Source: Streptomyces sp. NWU339
Lineage (GTDB): Bacteria; Actinomycetota; Actinomycetes; Streptomycetales; Streptomycetaceae
Direction of reading: 5' to 3'
Length of the DNA stretch: 64,000 bases
Assembly (NCBI RefSeq): GCF_003143855.1
Contig: NZ_QFRK01000025.1
Coordinates: 32,743 to 96,742, forward strand
Shown here: positions 18,273-25,591 of the stretch, one piece after another
How positions within the stretch are numbered: position 1 is the stretch's first letter
Layout: each line of letters opens with the position of its first letter
Position numbers and translations under genes: made by a program
Notes under the pieces: generated by a model
Databases searched by the model: none
What the model was told of the DNA's origin: nothing
Seen by the model: only the letters and a program-made list of their open reading frames with translations

Positions 18273-18728
18273 ATGACCGATCACCTGGACGGGGCAGTGA
18301 TACCGATTGGTTTCGACGTGCCCGTGGAACCGCTGCGGCGGACGGCACACTTCACCGGCGAGCCGGGATGCATCGCCGAGGCGCGCGACTTCGCCGCGCG
18401 CTTCCTGGAACAGCTGAGGACCGAGTGGTGCGCCACCATCGGCCGGCGGACCGACGGCGCGGCACTCCTGGTGGTGAGCGAACTCGTCACCAACGCCGAC
18501 CGGCACAGCGGCGGCCCGTACATCCTGGAGCTGGAGGGCACGGACGAAGCGATCACGGTCGCCGTGTACGACAGCAGCGGCACCCTGCCCCGGGTCTTCC
18601 CCCGCGATCCCCAGCGCATCGGCTGCCACGGACTGGAGATAGTCCGGGCCCTGGCGCGGGACCTCTTCGTGGAGCGGGTACCGGTCGGCAAGCGCGTCGG
18701 CGCGGTGCTGAGCCTCGACGCCGGCTGA
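18273..18728 (+). CDS. anti-sigma factor-type ATP-binding protein (HATPase_c_2, RsbW/SpoIIAB-like)
   Basis: A 151-residue GHKL ATPase. Residues about 65-80 contain the N-box (VVSELVTNADRHSGG), 95-105 the D-box-like VAVYDSSG, and 115-130 a G2-type motif (IGCHGLEIVRALA). Such proteins in Streptomyces bind sigma factors or phosphorylate anti-anti-sigma factors. The neighbouring sigma gene (sigL) lies convergently 210 bp downstream, so a partnership is plausible but not shown. It has its own GGGTAG-type candidate promoter. Confidence 0.85.
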   Translation: MTDHLDGAVIPIGFDVPVEPLRRTAHFTGEPGCIAEARDFAARFLEQLRTEWCATIGRRTDGAALLVVSELVTNADRHSGGPYILELEGTDEAITVAVYDSSGTLPRVFPRDPQRIGCHGLEIVRALARDLFVERVPVGKRVGAVLSLDAG

Positions 18729-18869
18729 GACACCGGCCGGCGTCGGCTGAGGCTGAGAACGCCTGACGGAGAACGCCCGCCGGACAAGCGCTCAACTCCG
18801 CTCCCACTCCCCAAGAGCGCCTTCGGACGGCCCTGCACCCACCGGATCCACCGGGAGACGACGAACCGA

Positions 18870-18917
18870 GTACGCGGCTGCCGGCCCACCCTCACAGGTG
18901 GGCCGGCAGCCGCGTAC
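18870..18917. terminator. bidirectional hairpin terminator
   Basis: A perfect 21-bp inverted repeat (18870-18890 with 18897-18917) and a 6-nt loop lie between the convergent ATPase gene and sigL. It is one of the strongest hairpins in the window. Confidence 0.85.
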
Positions 18918-18940
18918 GGTGTCCGTCGTCCCTCGGGGCG

Positions 18941-19828
18941 TCAGGCGCAGCCCAGCTCGCCCAGCATGCCCTTCCGCAGACGGCCGATGATCCGCTTGAT
19001 CAGCCGGGAGACGTGCATCTGCGAGCACCCGAGCCGCTCGCCGATCTCCGCCTGGGTGGCCTCCTCCACGAACCGCATGCGGATGATCTCCCGGTCGCGG
19101 TCGCTCAGCTCGGCCATGAGCGGCGCGAGTGAGTGGAAGTCCTCGACGAGCCGCAGTCCCTCCTCCTCCATACCGATGAAGTCGGCGAGGACGGCCTCGC
19201 CGTTCTCCGGGCCGTCACCGGTGAGGGCGGCGTCCAGCGACGAGGAGTTGTAGCCGTTCGCGGCGAGCTGCCCCTCGTTGACCTGCTCCTCGGTGATGTT
19301 CATCAGTGTGGCGAGCTCGGCGACCGTGGGGTCGCGGTCCAGCCGGCTGGAGAGCTCCTCGCGGGCCTTGGCCAGTTCCACCCGCAGCTCCTGGAGCCGC
19401 CGCGGCACATGCACCGCCCACGTGGTGTCACGGAAGAAGCGCTTGATCTCGCCGACGATGTACGGCAGCGCGAAGGAGGTGAACTCGACCTCGCGCGACA
19501 GCTCGAACCGGTCGATCGCCTTGATCAGACCGATCATGCCGGTCTGGACGATGTCCTCCATGTCGTCGCCGCGGCCGCGGAACCGTCCGGCCGCGAACCG
19601 CACCAGCGACATGTTCATCTCGATCAGAGTGTTGCGCGCGTACTGGTATTCGTGTGTGCCCTCCTCCAGCTCCGCCAGACGACGGAAGAACTGCCGGGAC
19701 AGTTCCTTGGCGTCGCGCGGAGCGACGGCTCGGGGATCCACCACCCCCGGCAGGCTCCCGCCACCCGTCCCGGCCTCGGCGTTCTTCTCGACGACCTGTG
19801 CCTGCGGCCGGATCACGGCGGTCTCCAT
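18941..19828 (-). CDS. sigL: RNA polymerase sigma factor, SigB/SigF/SigG family
   Basis: A 295-residue group-3 sigma factor. ATG 19828 follows a GAGAGGTAGAGGT purine-rich RBS. Region 2 is at about 75-135 (MSLVRFAAGRFRGRGDDMED, IGLIKAIDRF, then FTSFALPYIVGEIKRFFRD), region 3 at 140-220, and region 4 with its helix-turn-helix at 235-290 (EEATQAEIGERLGCSQMHVSRL). The symbol is from remembered order (sigL next to popR/clpP3P4 in S. coelicolor). A GNNT-N15-GGGTAC site upstream suggests control by itself or a relative. It is probably held by an anti-sigma ATPase. Confidence 0.85.
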   Translation of the reverse strand: METAVIRPQAQVVEKNAEAGTGGGSLPGVVDPRAVAPRDAKELSRQFFRRLAELEEGTHEYQYARNTLIEMNMSLVRFAAGRFRGRGDDMEDIVQTGMIGLIKAIDRFELSREVEFTSFALPYIVGEIKRFFRDTTWAVHVPRRLQELRVELAKAREELSSRLDRDPTVAELATLMNITEEQVNEGQLAANGYNSSSLDAALTGDGPENGEAVLADFIGMEEEGLRLVEDFHSLAPLMAELSDRDREIIRMRFVEEATQAEIGERLGCSQMHVSRLIKRIIGRLRKGMLGELGCA

Positions 19829-19889
19829 ACCTCTACCTCTCCCCACGAACGTGCACGGGCGGATGTGCGTCGGTCCTTCGGAAGTTCTG

Positions 19890-19914
19890 GTACCCAGCCC
19901 GTTCCCGAACACTC
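19890..19914 (-). promoter_or_regulatory. candidate stress-sigma promoter of sigL
   Basis: On the minus strand GAGT, 15-bp spacer, GGGTAC exactly fits GNNT-N14-16-GGGTA(C/T). The -10 lies 62 bp upstream of the sigL start codon. Confidence 0.65.
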
Positions 19915-20019
19915 CCCCCGACTTTTCGAGGGTCCCGCAGAGGCTCGGTGTTCCGCCCCTTCACTCAGGGCGGAATGCCGCTCCCTTCCCCTCGGAGCGG
20001 GGATTCCTAGGCTGAAGGA

Positions 20020-20481
20020 GTGAGCAATCAAGCGCCCCTTGACGTCCGTGTCATTCCCCTGCGGCCCGCGGCCGCACGCCCGGAGCCCGCGCGCCGGGCC
20101 GCGGCTCCGCCGGGCCCGGCCCCCACCGTCCCCGCCCCCGCTCCGGCTTCCGCTCCGGCCCCCAGGGAGCCGCTGTGGCGCGACCTGGTCGGCGACGTGC
20201 TGCGGCGTGAACGGCTCGCCCAGGAACGGACGCTGAAGGACGTCGCCGACACGGCCCGGATCTCCATGCCGTACCTGTCGGAGGTGGAGAGGGGCCGCAA
20301 GGAGGCATCGTCGGAGGTCCTCGCGGCCGCCGCCCAGGCCCTCGGACTGGGCCTGGGCGACCTGTTGTCGCGGGCGCAGGGAGAACTCGTCCGCGTCACC
20401 GGCCTGCGGGCTCCCGCCGGTCGGGGCGCGAACCGGGGCACCCCCCGCGCCTCGTACGACGGGCTGTGCCTGGCCGCCTGA
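20020..20481 (+). CDS. popR: PopR/ClgR-type XRE regulator of the clpP3-clpP4 operon
   Basis: A 153-residue DNA-binding protein starting at GTG 20020. Residues 1-50 are a Pro/Ala-rich tail; 55-120 form a Cro/C1-type helix-turn-helix (ERTLKDVADTARISMPYLSE, VERGRKEA). The last residues are LCLAA: the S. lividans PopR is degraded by ClpP1P2 through a C-terminal Ala-Ala, so this ending supports the same feedback loop. It is convergent with clpP3-clpP4, whose upstream region carries the expected TCTGCC/GGCAGA palindromes. Confidence 0.88.
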   Translation: MSNQAPLDVRVIPLRPAAARPEPARRAAAPPGPAPTVPAPAPASAPAPREPLWRDLVGDVLRRERLAQERTLKDVADTARISMPYLSEVERGRKEASSEVLAAAAQALGLGLGDLLSRAQGELVRVTGLRAPAGRGANRGTPRASYDGLCLAA

Positions 20482-20497
20482 CGCGACCGTGCCGGGC

Positions 20498-20527
20498 CCG
20501 GCGCCTCACACACCCACGAGGCGCCGG
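20498..20527. terminator. bidirectional hairpin between popR and clpP4
   Basis: A perfect 10-bp inverted repeat (20498-20507 with 20518-20527) overlaps the clpP4 stop codon and lies 17 bp past the popR stop. Confidence 0.55.
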
Positions 20528-21108
20528 CTCAGCACCTCGTCGGCCAGGCCGTAGGACACGGCCTCCTGCGCGGTGAACACCTTGTCGCGGTCCATGTCCG
20601 CGCGCAGCGTCGCCACGTCGTGGTGCGTGTGCCGGGACAGGACCTCCTCCACCTGCGAACGGATCCGCAGCATCTCCTTGGCCTGCAGCGACAGATCGGA
20701 GACCGTGCCCCGCTGCCCGCCCGTGGCCGGCTGGCCCAGCAGCACCCGCGCGTGCTCCAGCACGAACCGGCGCCCCGGGTCCCCGCCGGCCAGCAGCACC
20801 GCAGCCGTGGACGCCGCCTGACCGACGCAGTACGTAGAGATCGGCGCCTGGACGAACGCCATGGTGTCGTAGATCGCCATGAGCGAGGTGAACGAGCCGC
20901 CCGGGGAGTTGATGTAGACCGCGATCTCGCTCTCCGGCGCCGACGACTCCAGATGGAGGAGCTGCGCGATGACGACGTTGGCCACCCCGTCGTCGATCTC
21001 GGTGCCCAGGAAGATGATCCGCTCGGACAGCAGCCGGCTGAACACGTCGTAGGACCGCTCGCCCTGCGGGGTGCGCTCGACGACGTTCGGAATCGTGTAC
21101 GTACCCAT
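20506..21108 (-). CDS. clpP4: ClpP-family serine protease subunit ClpP4 (catalytic His replaced by Gly)
   Basis: A 200-residue ClpP paralogue, the second gene of the operon, starting 2 bp after the clpP3 stop. The nucleophile is kept (GQAASTAAVLL, about residue 96) and so is the Asp (DRDKVF, about 170), but the catalytic-His motif HQP is GQP (ARVLLGQPATGG). The mutation is clear in the DNA (GGC). It may therefore be a structural or regulatory subunit completing a mixed ClpP3P4 barrel. Normal length, no propeptide visible. Confidence 0.9.
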   Translation of the reverse strand: MGTYTIPNVVERTPQGERSYDVFSRLLSERIIFLGTEIDDGVANVVIAQLLHLESSAPESEIAVYINSPGGSFTSLMAIYDTMAFVQAPISTYCVGQAASTAAVLLAGGDPGRRFVLEHARVLLGQPATGGQRGTVSDLSLQAKEMLRIRSQVEEVLSRHTHHDVATLRADMDRDKVFTAQEAVSYGLADEVLSRRLVGV

Positions 21109-21110
21109 CG

Positions 21111-21764
21111 TCACAGCCCCATCCGGCGTCGTGTCGCGGCCGGCCGGACATCGTCCAGCGACTCCACCACCCGGTCCACCATGCCGTACTCCCTGGCCTC
21201 CTCGGCCGTGAACCAGCGGTCGCGATCGCCGTCCCGGGAGATCGTCTCCGCCGACTGGCCGGTGTGCTCGGCGGTGATCCGCTCGATGGTCCGCTTGGTG
21301 AACTCCAGGTTCTCCGCCTGGATCTCGATGTCGGCGGTGGTGCCGCCGATCCCGGCGGACGGCTGGTGCATCATGATTCGCGCGTGGGGCAGGGCGTACC
21401 GCTTGCCCGGTGCGCCGACGCTCAGCAGGAACTGGCCCATGCTGGCCGCGAATCCCATGGCGAGCGTCGAGACGTCGTTGGGGATCAGCCGCATCGTGTC
21501 GTAGATCGCCAGGCCCGCGTGCACGGAGCCGCCGGGGCTGTTGACGTACAGGCTGATGTCGGTGCGCGGGTCCTCGGCGGACAGGATCAGCAGCTGCGCG
21601 CACACCCGGTTGGCGGAGACCTCGTCGACCTGGGTCCCGAGCAGCACGATCCGCTGCGCGAGGAGCTGCGCGGCCAGATGGTCGTCGAACCGGGTCAAAG
21701 GGGTGTCGCCCTCCTCGGCCCGGGGCAGCGGAGCCGGCGGCCGGCCGGCGGTGAGTGGAGACAT
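21111..21764 (-). CDS. clpP3: ATP-dependent Clp protease proteolytic subunit ClpP3
   Basis: A 217-residue ClpP with intact triad: Ser in GFAASMGQFLL (about residue 113), His in ARIMMHQPSAG, Asp in GDRDRWFTAEEA. The N-terminal 20-25 residues (Pro-rich, MSPLTAGRPPAPLP) are probably a propeptide. In Streptomyces the clpP3-clpP4 operon is silent while ClpP1P2 degrades PopR, and is switched on when ClpP1P2 fails. Start at ATG 21764; earlier starts lie inside the operator region. Confidence 0.92.
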   Translation of the reverse strand: MSPLTAGRPPAPLPRAEEGDTPLTRFDDHLAAQLLAQRIVLLGTQVDEVSANRVCAQLLILSAEDPRTDISLYVNSPGGSVHAGLAIYDTMRLIPNDVSTLAMGFAASMGQFLLSVGAPGKRYALPHARIMMHQPSAGIGGTTADIEIQAENLEFTKRTIERITAEHTGQSAETISRDGDRDRWFTAEEAREYGMVDRVVESLDDVRPAATRRRMGL

Positions 21765-21880
21765 CGGCGCTCCCGTGTTGTCGGTGTTATCGGTGTTTTC
21801 GCCGAGTTGCTCTTCGGCACACGGCCGGTGCGACCGTGTGCCCTCACTCTTGACCGGCTGCGGCGGCCCGCAGGGCTTTC

Positions 21881-21910
21881 TCTGCCCGTGGCAGATTCGC
21901 CAGGGGCAGA
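21881..21910 (-). promoter_or_regulatory. PopR binding sites upstream of clpP3
   Basis: TCTGCCCGTGGCAGA (21881-21895) is a perfect TCTGCC-N3-GGCAGA palindrome. A second, degenerate copy (TTCGCC-AGG-GGCAGA) follows immediately at 21896-21910. The known PopR target in S. lividans is a pair of TGTCTGCC-N3-GGCAGACA palindromes in front of clpP3. The sites lie 117-146 bp upstream of the clpP3 start. Confidence 0.78.
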
Positions 21911-21997
21911 GCGCCGCCGACCGATGAGTTCCGAGGGGCGGGCCGGTCGACACTGACGACCGCTCTCCACGCCCTTTCCACACCCCGGGAGGTATCC

Positions 21998-22480
21998 GTG
22001 ACCACCGACGGATTCACCACATGTCTCTGGTTCGACGGGCAGGCCGAGGAGGCCGCGGACTTCTACGTCTCCGTGTTCAAGGACTCGAGCGTCGGCCGGA
22101 TCCTCCGGTACACCGAGTCCGGGTACGGCACGACGGGCTCCGTCCTCACCGTGGAGTTCACGGCCAACGGACAGAGGTTCGTCGCGCTGAACGGCGGACC
22201 CGAGTTCACCTTCAGCGAGGCGATCTCCTTCCAGATCGACTGCGCCGACCAGGCGGAGGTCGACCACTACTGGGACAAGCTCGTCGAGGGCGGTGGGGAG
22301 CACGGCCCCTGCGGCTGGCTCAAGGACCGGTTCGGCGTGTCCTGGCAGGTCACCCCGGTACGGCTGACCGAGCTGATCAGCGACCCGGACCAGGAGAAGG
22401 CGGACCGCGCCATGAAGGCCATGCTGTCGATGGGCAAGCTCGACATCGCCGCCCTGGAGAAGGCGTACGCGGGCGAGTGA
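21998..22480 (+). CDS. VOC-family protein, PhnB/3-dmu-9_3-mt type
   Basis: A 160-residue glyoxalase-fold protein starting at GTG 21998 behind GGGAGGT. FTTCLWFDGQAEEAADFYVS at the N-terminus, FVALNGGPEFTFSEAISFQI in the middle, and DKLVEGGGEHGPCGWLKD with GVSWQVTP at the end are typical of the PhnB-like branch. These proteins often bind or methylate small molecules, but specific roles are mostly unknown. It is divergent from the clpP3 operon, so its promoter shares the PopR-site region. Confidence 0.85.
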   Translation: MTTDGFTTCLWFDGQAEEAADFYVSVFKDSSVGRILRYTESGYGTTGSVLTVEFTANGQRFVALNGGPEFTFSEAISFQIDCADQAEVDHYWDKLVEGGGEHGPCGWLKDRFGVSWQVTPVRLTELISDPDQEKADRAMKAMLSMGKLDIAALEKAYAGE

Positions 22481-22493
22481 CGCCGGCGCGGGC

Positions 22494-22520
22494 GGGCGGG
22501 ACCACGGACGGGTCCCGCCC
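22494..22520 (+). terminator. hairpin terminator after the VOC gene
   Basis: A perfect 10-bp inverted repeat (22494-22503 with 22511-22520) and a 7-nt loop lie just past the VOC stop codon. Confidence 0.6.
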
Positions 22521-22565
22521 GGCCGACGGCGGCCGGGCCCGAGCGGATCGCCGCCCCCGTGGAGC

Positions 22566-22769
22566 CCGCTCGGCCAGGATCTCCTTGATCACATGCCGTG
22601 AGTTCGCCGCGGGTGCCGGGTCGGTGTCCCAGCGGTACGGCAGTCGGACGAGCGGGATCGACCGCAGGCGACGCACCGGCAGTCCGGCCCACCGGGGGAG
22701 CCGCCCGGCGATGAGCCGGCTGACGGGAGCGGCGTCGATGTCCACCTCATCCGGTTCGTCGGGACGCAT
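22566..22769 (-). pseudogene. aminoglycoside-phosphotransferase-like gene with large internal deletion
   Basis: The minus-strand frame begins with MRPDEPDEVDIDAAPVSRLI, RLPRWAGLPVRRL, which is the N-terminus of Streptomyces APH-family proteins. It passes at once into LVRLPYRWDTDPAPAANSRH and VIKEILAE, which recalls their extreme C-terminus (LPYY.DTNP..AANARHVI.E.LA). About 220-240 central residues with all catalytic motifs are missing, yet the frame is kept. The reading then runs past the expected end without a stop. I infer an in-frame internal deletion. The family call is by motif memory. Confidence 0.5.
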
Positions 22770-22839
22770 CCCCGTGGCGTACACGCCGTCCGTCCCAGCG
22801 GTGAACGCGCCTGTTGCCTAACGGTTTTGACGCGCCCCG

Positions 22840-23805
22840 TCAGCGGGAGCGGACATGCTCCGCGATCACCCGGGTGATCTCCCGCGCGATGCGCAGGATG
22901 CCGGGGGAGCGGACCGGGCAGGGTTTCGGCGTCGACGTCGTGGGTGCCAGGCAGAAGTGCAGGTAGTCGTCGTCCAGGTGCAGGGCGGTGCGGCCTCGGC
23001 CCTGCTGGGTGCAGTACTCGGGATGGGCCCGCTCGTAGGCGTCGCAGGGCAGGTACTGCGACCAGGTGTAGCGTGCCCCGGCCGGACTCACCGCGCCGCC
23101 CGCGTCGGCCACCAGGCCGCCGGAGGTGGCGGCGTGGTCCTCGTAGAGCGTGTTCACCCGGCGGACCCGGTCGGGGGTGATCGGGTCGGGGCCCTGCAAC
23201 ACCCAGACGATCCGGGGCGGTCGGGCCGCACCGGCCGCGCGGATCTGCTCGGTGAGCCGGTGCGCGGCGGCCGCGTACCGCTCGAAGTACTTCTCCGGAG
23301 AGGCGGCGTGGGTGATTCCGTCCATGCAGGGGGTGTAGTCCCAGGCGTTGCCCCAGAACTGCAGCACCACGTAGTCCGGCCGCAGCGAGCGCACCAGCGC
23401 CGCCGCCTTGTCCGCCGCCGGGACCAGGGACCGTTCCGCGGAACCCTCCAGGTAGTCGCACAGGGTGGTACCCGAGTAGGGCGCGCTCGTGTACCGCGCG
23501 CGCAGGTCCTTGCGCAGTTCCCGACCGAGGACCTTCTGGCTCTCCATCGCGAGCGAGTCGCCGAGGTACAGCACGGCGGGCGGCTCGGGCGGCTCGCCGG
23601 ACGCTGCGCCGGGGGAGACGTCCCGGGAGCCGCCCGCACCGGGCGAAGGGGGACCGGGTGTGGCCGCGGGCCTTTGGTGCGTGGTGGCCGACGCCTCGGG
23701 CGAGGCGGGCGGTGGCGGCTCGGCCCCGGGCCCGGACGACGGGTCCCCGCACGCGCCGAGCAGCACGGCGGCCAGCGCCACCCCCACGACCCACGGCTTG
23801 CGCAT
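22840..23805 (-). CDS. SGNH-hydrolase-fold lipoprotein
   Basis: A 321-residue secreted lipoprotein: VALAAVLLGAC places the lipidated Cys at residue 19, followed by a low-complexity Pro/Ala/Gly/Ser linker to about residue 78. Then comes an SGNH domain with block I VLYLGDSLAMES (Ser nucleophile), an LQFWGN block III (Asn), and a C-terminal DDDYLHFC with the Asp/His pair. The enzyme type (esterase, lipase or acyl transferase on the cell surface) cannot be told. Several Cys suggest disulphides. Confidence 0.82.
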   Translation of the reverse strand: MRKPWVVGVALAAVLLGACGDPSSGPGAEPPPPASPEASATTHQRPAATPGPPSPGAGGSRDVSPGAASGEPPEPPAVLYLGDSLAMESQKVLGRELRKDLRARYTSAPYSGTTLCDYLEGSAERSLVPAADKAAALVRSLRPDYVVLQFWGNAWDYTPCMDGITHAASPEKYFERYAAAAHRLTEQIRAAGAARPPRIVWVLQGPDPITPDRVRRVNTLYEDHAATSGGLVADAGGAVSPAGARYTWSQYLPCDAYERAHPEYCTQQGRGRTALHLDDDYLHFCLAPTTSTPKPCPVRSPGILRIAREITRVIAEHVRSR

Positions 23806-23994
23806 ACGGCGACTCCCGCCCCGCCCGGCGAAAACGGCTCCCCAGGCAAGCACAGCAGGGCCCAGGGGGGAAGACACGGTTCGGGAAAGGCCGTTCACCG
23901 GGGGCGCGCGGGCCGTGCCCGGCGCGCGGGTCCGGGCAGCGGTGACTAGCGTGACGCGAAGGACCGACCAGCCGTCCGGAGAGGGCACGCCGCC

Positions 23995-24786
23995 ATGGCC
24001 GTACAACCCGAGGGGACACCCTGCTGGGCCGACGCGATGTTCAACGACGTCGAGGCCGCCAAGGCTTTCTACGGAGACGTCCTGGGCTGGACCTTCGGCG
24101 CGTCGTCGGAGTTCGGCGACTACACCCAGGCGTACGCCGACGGCAAGGCGGTGGCGGCCGTCGTGCCGCCCATGCCGGGCCAGGAGGGCCCGTCGCAGTG
24201 GTGCCTCTACTTCGCGGTCCGGGACGCCGCCGCCACCGTCGTCCGGATCGGGGACAACGGCGGCGAACCGCTGATGGAACCGATGCGGGTCGGCGACTTC
24301 GGCACGATGTGCCTGGCCCGTGAACCCGGCGGGGCCGTCTTCGGCCTCTGGCAGGCCGGCACCCACGAAGGCTTCGAGGCGACGGCCGTTCCCGGTGCGT
24401 ACTGCTGGGCGGAGGTCTTCACCCGGGACCCGGAGAAGACCGACGCGTTCTTCCCCGCTGTCTTCCCCTACCGGTCGAAGCAGCTCGAGGACGAGGCCGA
24501 CTTCCGGATCTACGACCTGGGCGAGCGCTCCGTGCTCGGCCGGATGAAGATGACGGAGGACTTCCCGCCCGAGGTGCCGCCGTACATCAACATCTACTTC
24601 ACCGTCCGGAACTGCGACGAGGCGGTGGCCCTGGCCACCGAGCGCGGCGGCATCCTGCGCTTCGGGCCGACGAACACCCCCTTCGGGCGCTTCGCGGCGC
24701 TCAGCGACCCGCAGGGCGCGAACTTCTCGGTGATCGACATCACGACCACGACGGGCGGGATGCCCGGGACGACGGACGTCACCTGA
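23995..24786 (+). CDS. tandem VOC (glyoxalase/bleomycin resistance-type) protein
   Basis: A 263-residue protein with two VOC modules, residues about 5-120 and 130-255. Each begins with a PCWADAMFNDVEAAKAFYGD- or YCWAEVFTRDPEKTDAFF-like strand-helix and ends with a metal-side Glu strand (AVFGLWQAG; GANFSVIDI). This two-module form resembles Streptomyces proteins annotated as hydroxylases or glyoxalases; the actual reaction is unknown. ATG 23995 has GGAGAGGG upstream. Confidence 0.83.
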   Translation: MAVQPEGTPCWADAMFNDVEAAKAFYGDVLGWTFGASSEFGDYTQAYADGKAVAAVVPPMPGQEGPSQWCLYFAVRDAAATVVRIGDNGGEPLMEPMRVGDFGTMCLAREPGGAVFGLWQAGTHEGFEATAVPGAYCWAEVFTRDPEKTDAFFPAVFPYRSKQLEDEADFRIYDLGERSVLGRMKMTEDFPPEVPPYINIYFTVRNCDEAVALATERGGILRFGPTNTPFGRFAALSDPQGANFSVIDITTTTGGMPGTTDVT

Positions 24787-24835
24787 GGAGCCCGCCCGGA
24801 CCGGCGCACCGCCCGGCCATGGCATGATCGGGCGC

Positions 24836-25534
24836 ATGCGTGAACGTGTTGTGGCCGCGTGCGACGGGGCCTCCAAGGGCAACCCCGGACCCGCCGCCTG
24901 GGCCTGGGTGATCGCCGACGCCTCCGAGACCCCGGTCCGCTGGCAGGCGGGCGCACTCGGCAGAGCCACCAACAACGTCGCCGAACTCACCGCGTTGGAG
25001 CGGCTGTTGGCGGCGACCGACCCCGATGTGCCGCTCGAGGTCCGGATGGACTCGCAGTACGCCATGAAGGCGGTCACCACCTGGCTGCCCGGCTGGAAAC
25101 GCAACGGCTGGCGCACGGCGGCCGGGAAACCGGTCGCCAACCAGGAACTCGTCGTCAGCATCGACGAACTCCTGCAGGGCCGCTCCGTCGATTTCCGCTA
25201 CGTCCCGGCCCACCAGGTCGACGGCGACCGGCTCAACGACTTCGCCGACCGGGCCGCCAGCCAGGCGGCCGCCGCCCAGCAGGACGCGGGCAGCGACGCG
25301 GGCTCGCCCGAGCCGCCGCCCTCCCCGGACACCCCGTCGGCCGGCGCCGCGAAACGCCGCGCCTCCGCCGCCAAGGCGTCCTCCCGGCCGCGCGGTGGCT
25401 CCTCGACCCGCACGATCAAGGCGAAGTTCCCCGGCCGCTGCCTCTGCGGCCGCTCCTACGCGGCGGGCGAGCCCATCGCCAAGAACGACAGCGGCTGGGG
25501 CCACCCCGAATGCCGCACGACCGCGAGCGTCTGA
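24836..25534 (+). CDS. ribonuclease HI-family protein with C-terminal Cys/His extension
   Basis: A 232-residue protein (an ATG four codons earlier, 24824, is possible). Residues 1-140 are an RNase HI domain cleaving RNA in RNA-DNA hybrids: Asp in ACDGASKGNPGPAAW, Glu in NNVAELTAL, Asp in RMDSQYAMK and the final Asp in NDFADRAA, so the four carboxylates are present. A Pro/Ala/Ser-rich linker (about 145-190) leads to a basic segment and a compact CLCGRSYAAGEPIAKNDSG / HPEC motif with three Cys and one His, which may bind zinc or nucleic acid. Confidence 0.88.
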   Translation: MRERVVAACDGASKGNPGPAAWAWVIADASETPVRWQAGALGRATNNVAELTALERLLAATDPDVPLEVRMDSQYAMKAVTTWLPGWKRNGWRTAAGKPVANQELVVSIDELLQGRSVDFRYVPAHQVDGDRLNDFADRAASQAAAAQQDAGSDAGSPEPPPSPDTPSAGAAKRRASAAKASSRPRGGSSTRTIKAKFPGRCLCGRSYAAGEPIAKNDSGWGHPECRTTASV

Positions 25535-25591
25535 GCAGGACCGCTTCGTCTCGCCGTCCCACCGGGCCGCGACGGATGACAGACTGACGCC

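Noticed and set aside
23806..25161. Minus-strand extension of the SGNH lipoprotein frame up to 25161.
   Set aside because: The lipoprotein signal peptide starts at 23805; the extension is antisense to the VOC and RNase HI genes and has no protein-like pattern.
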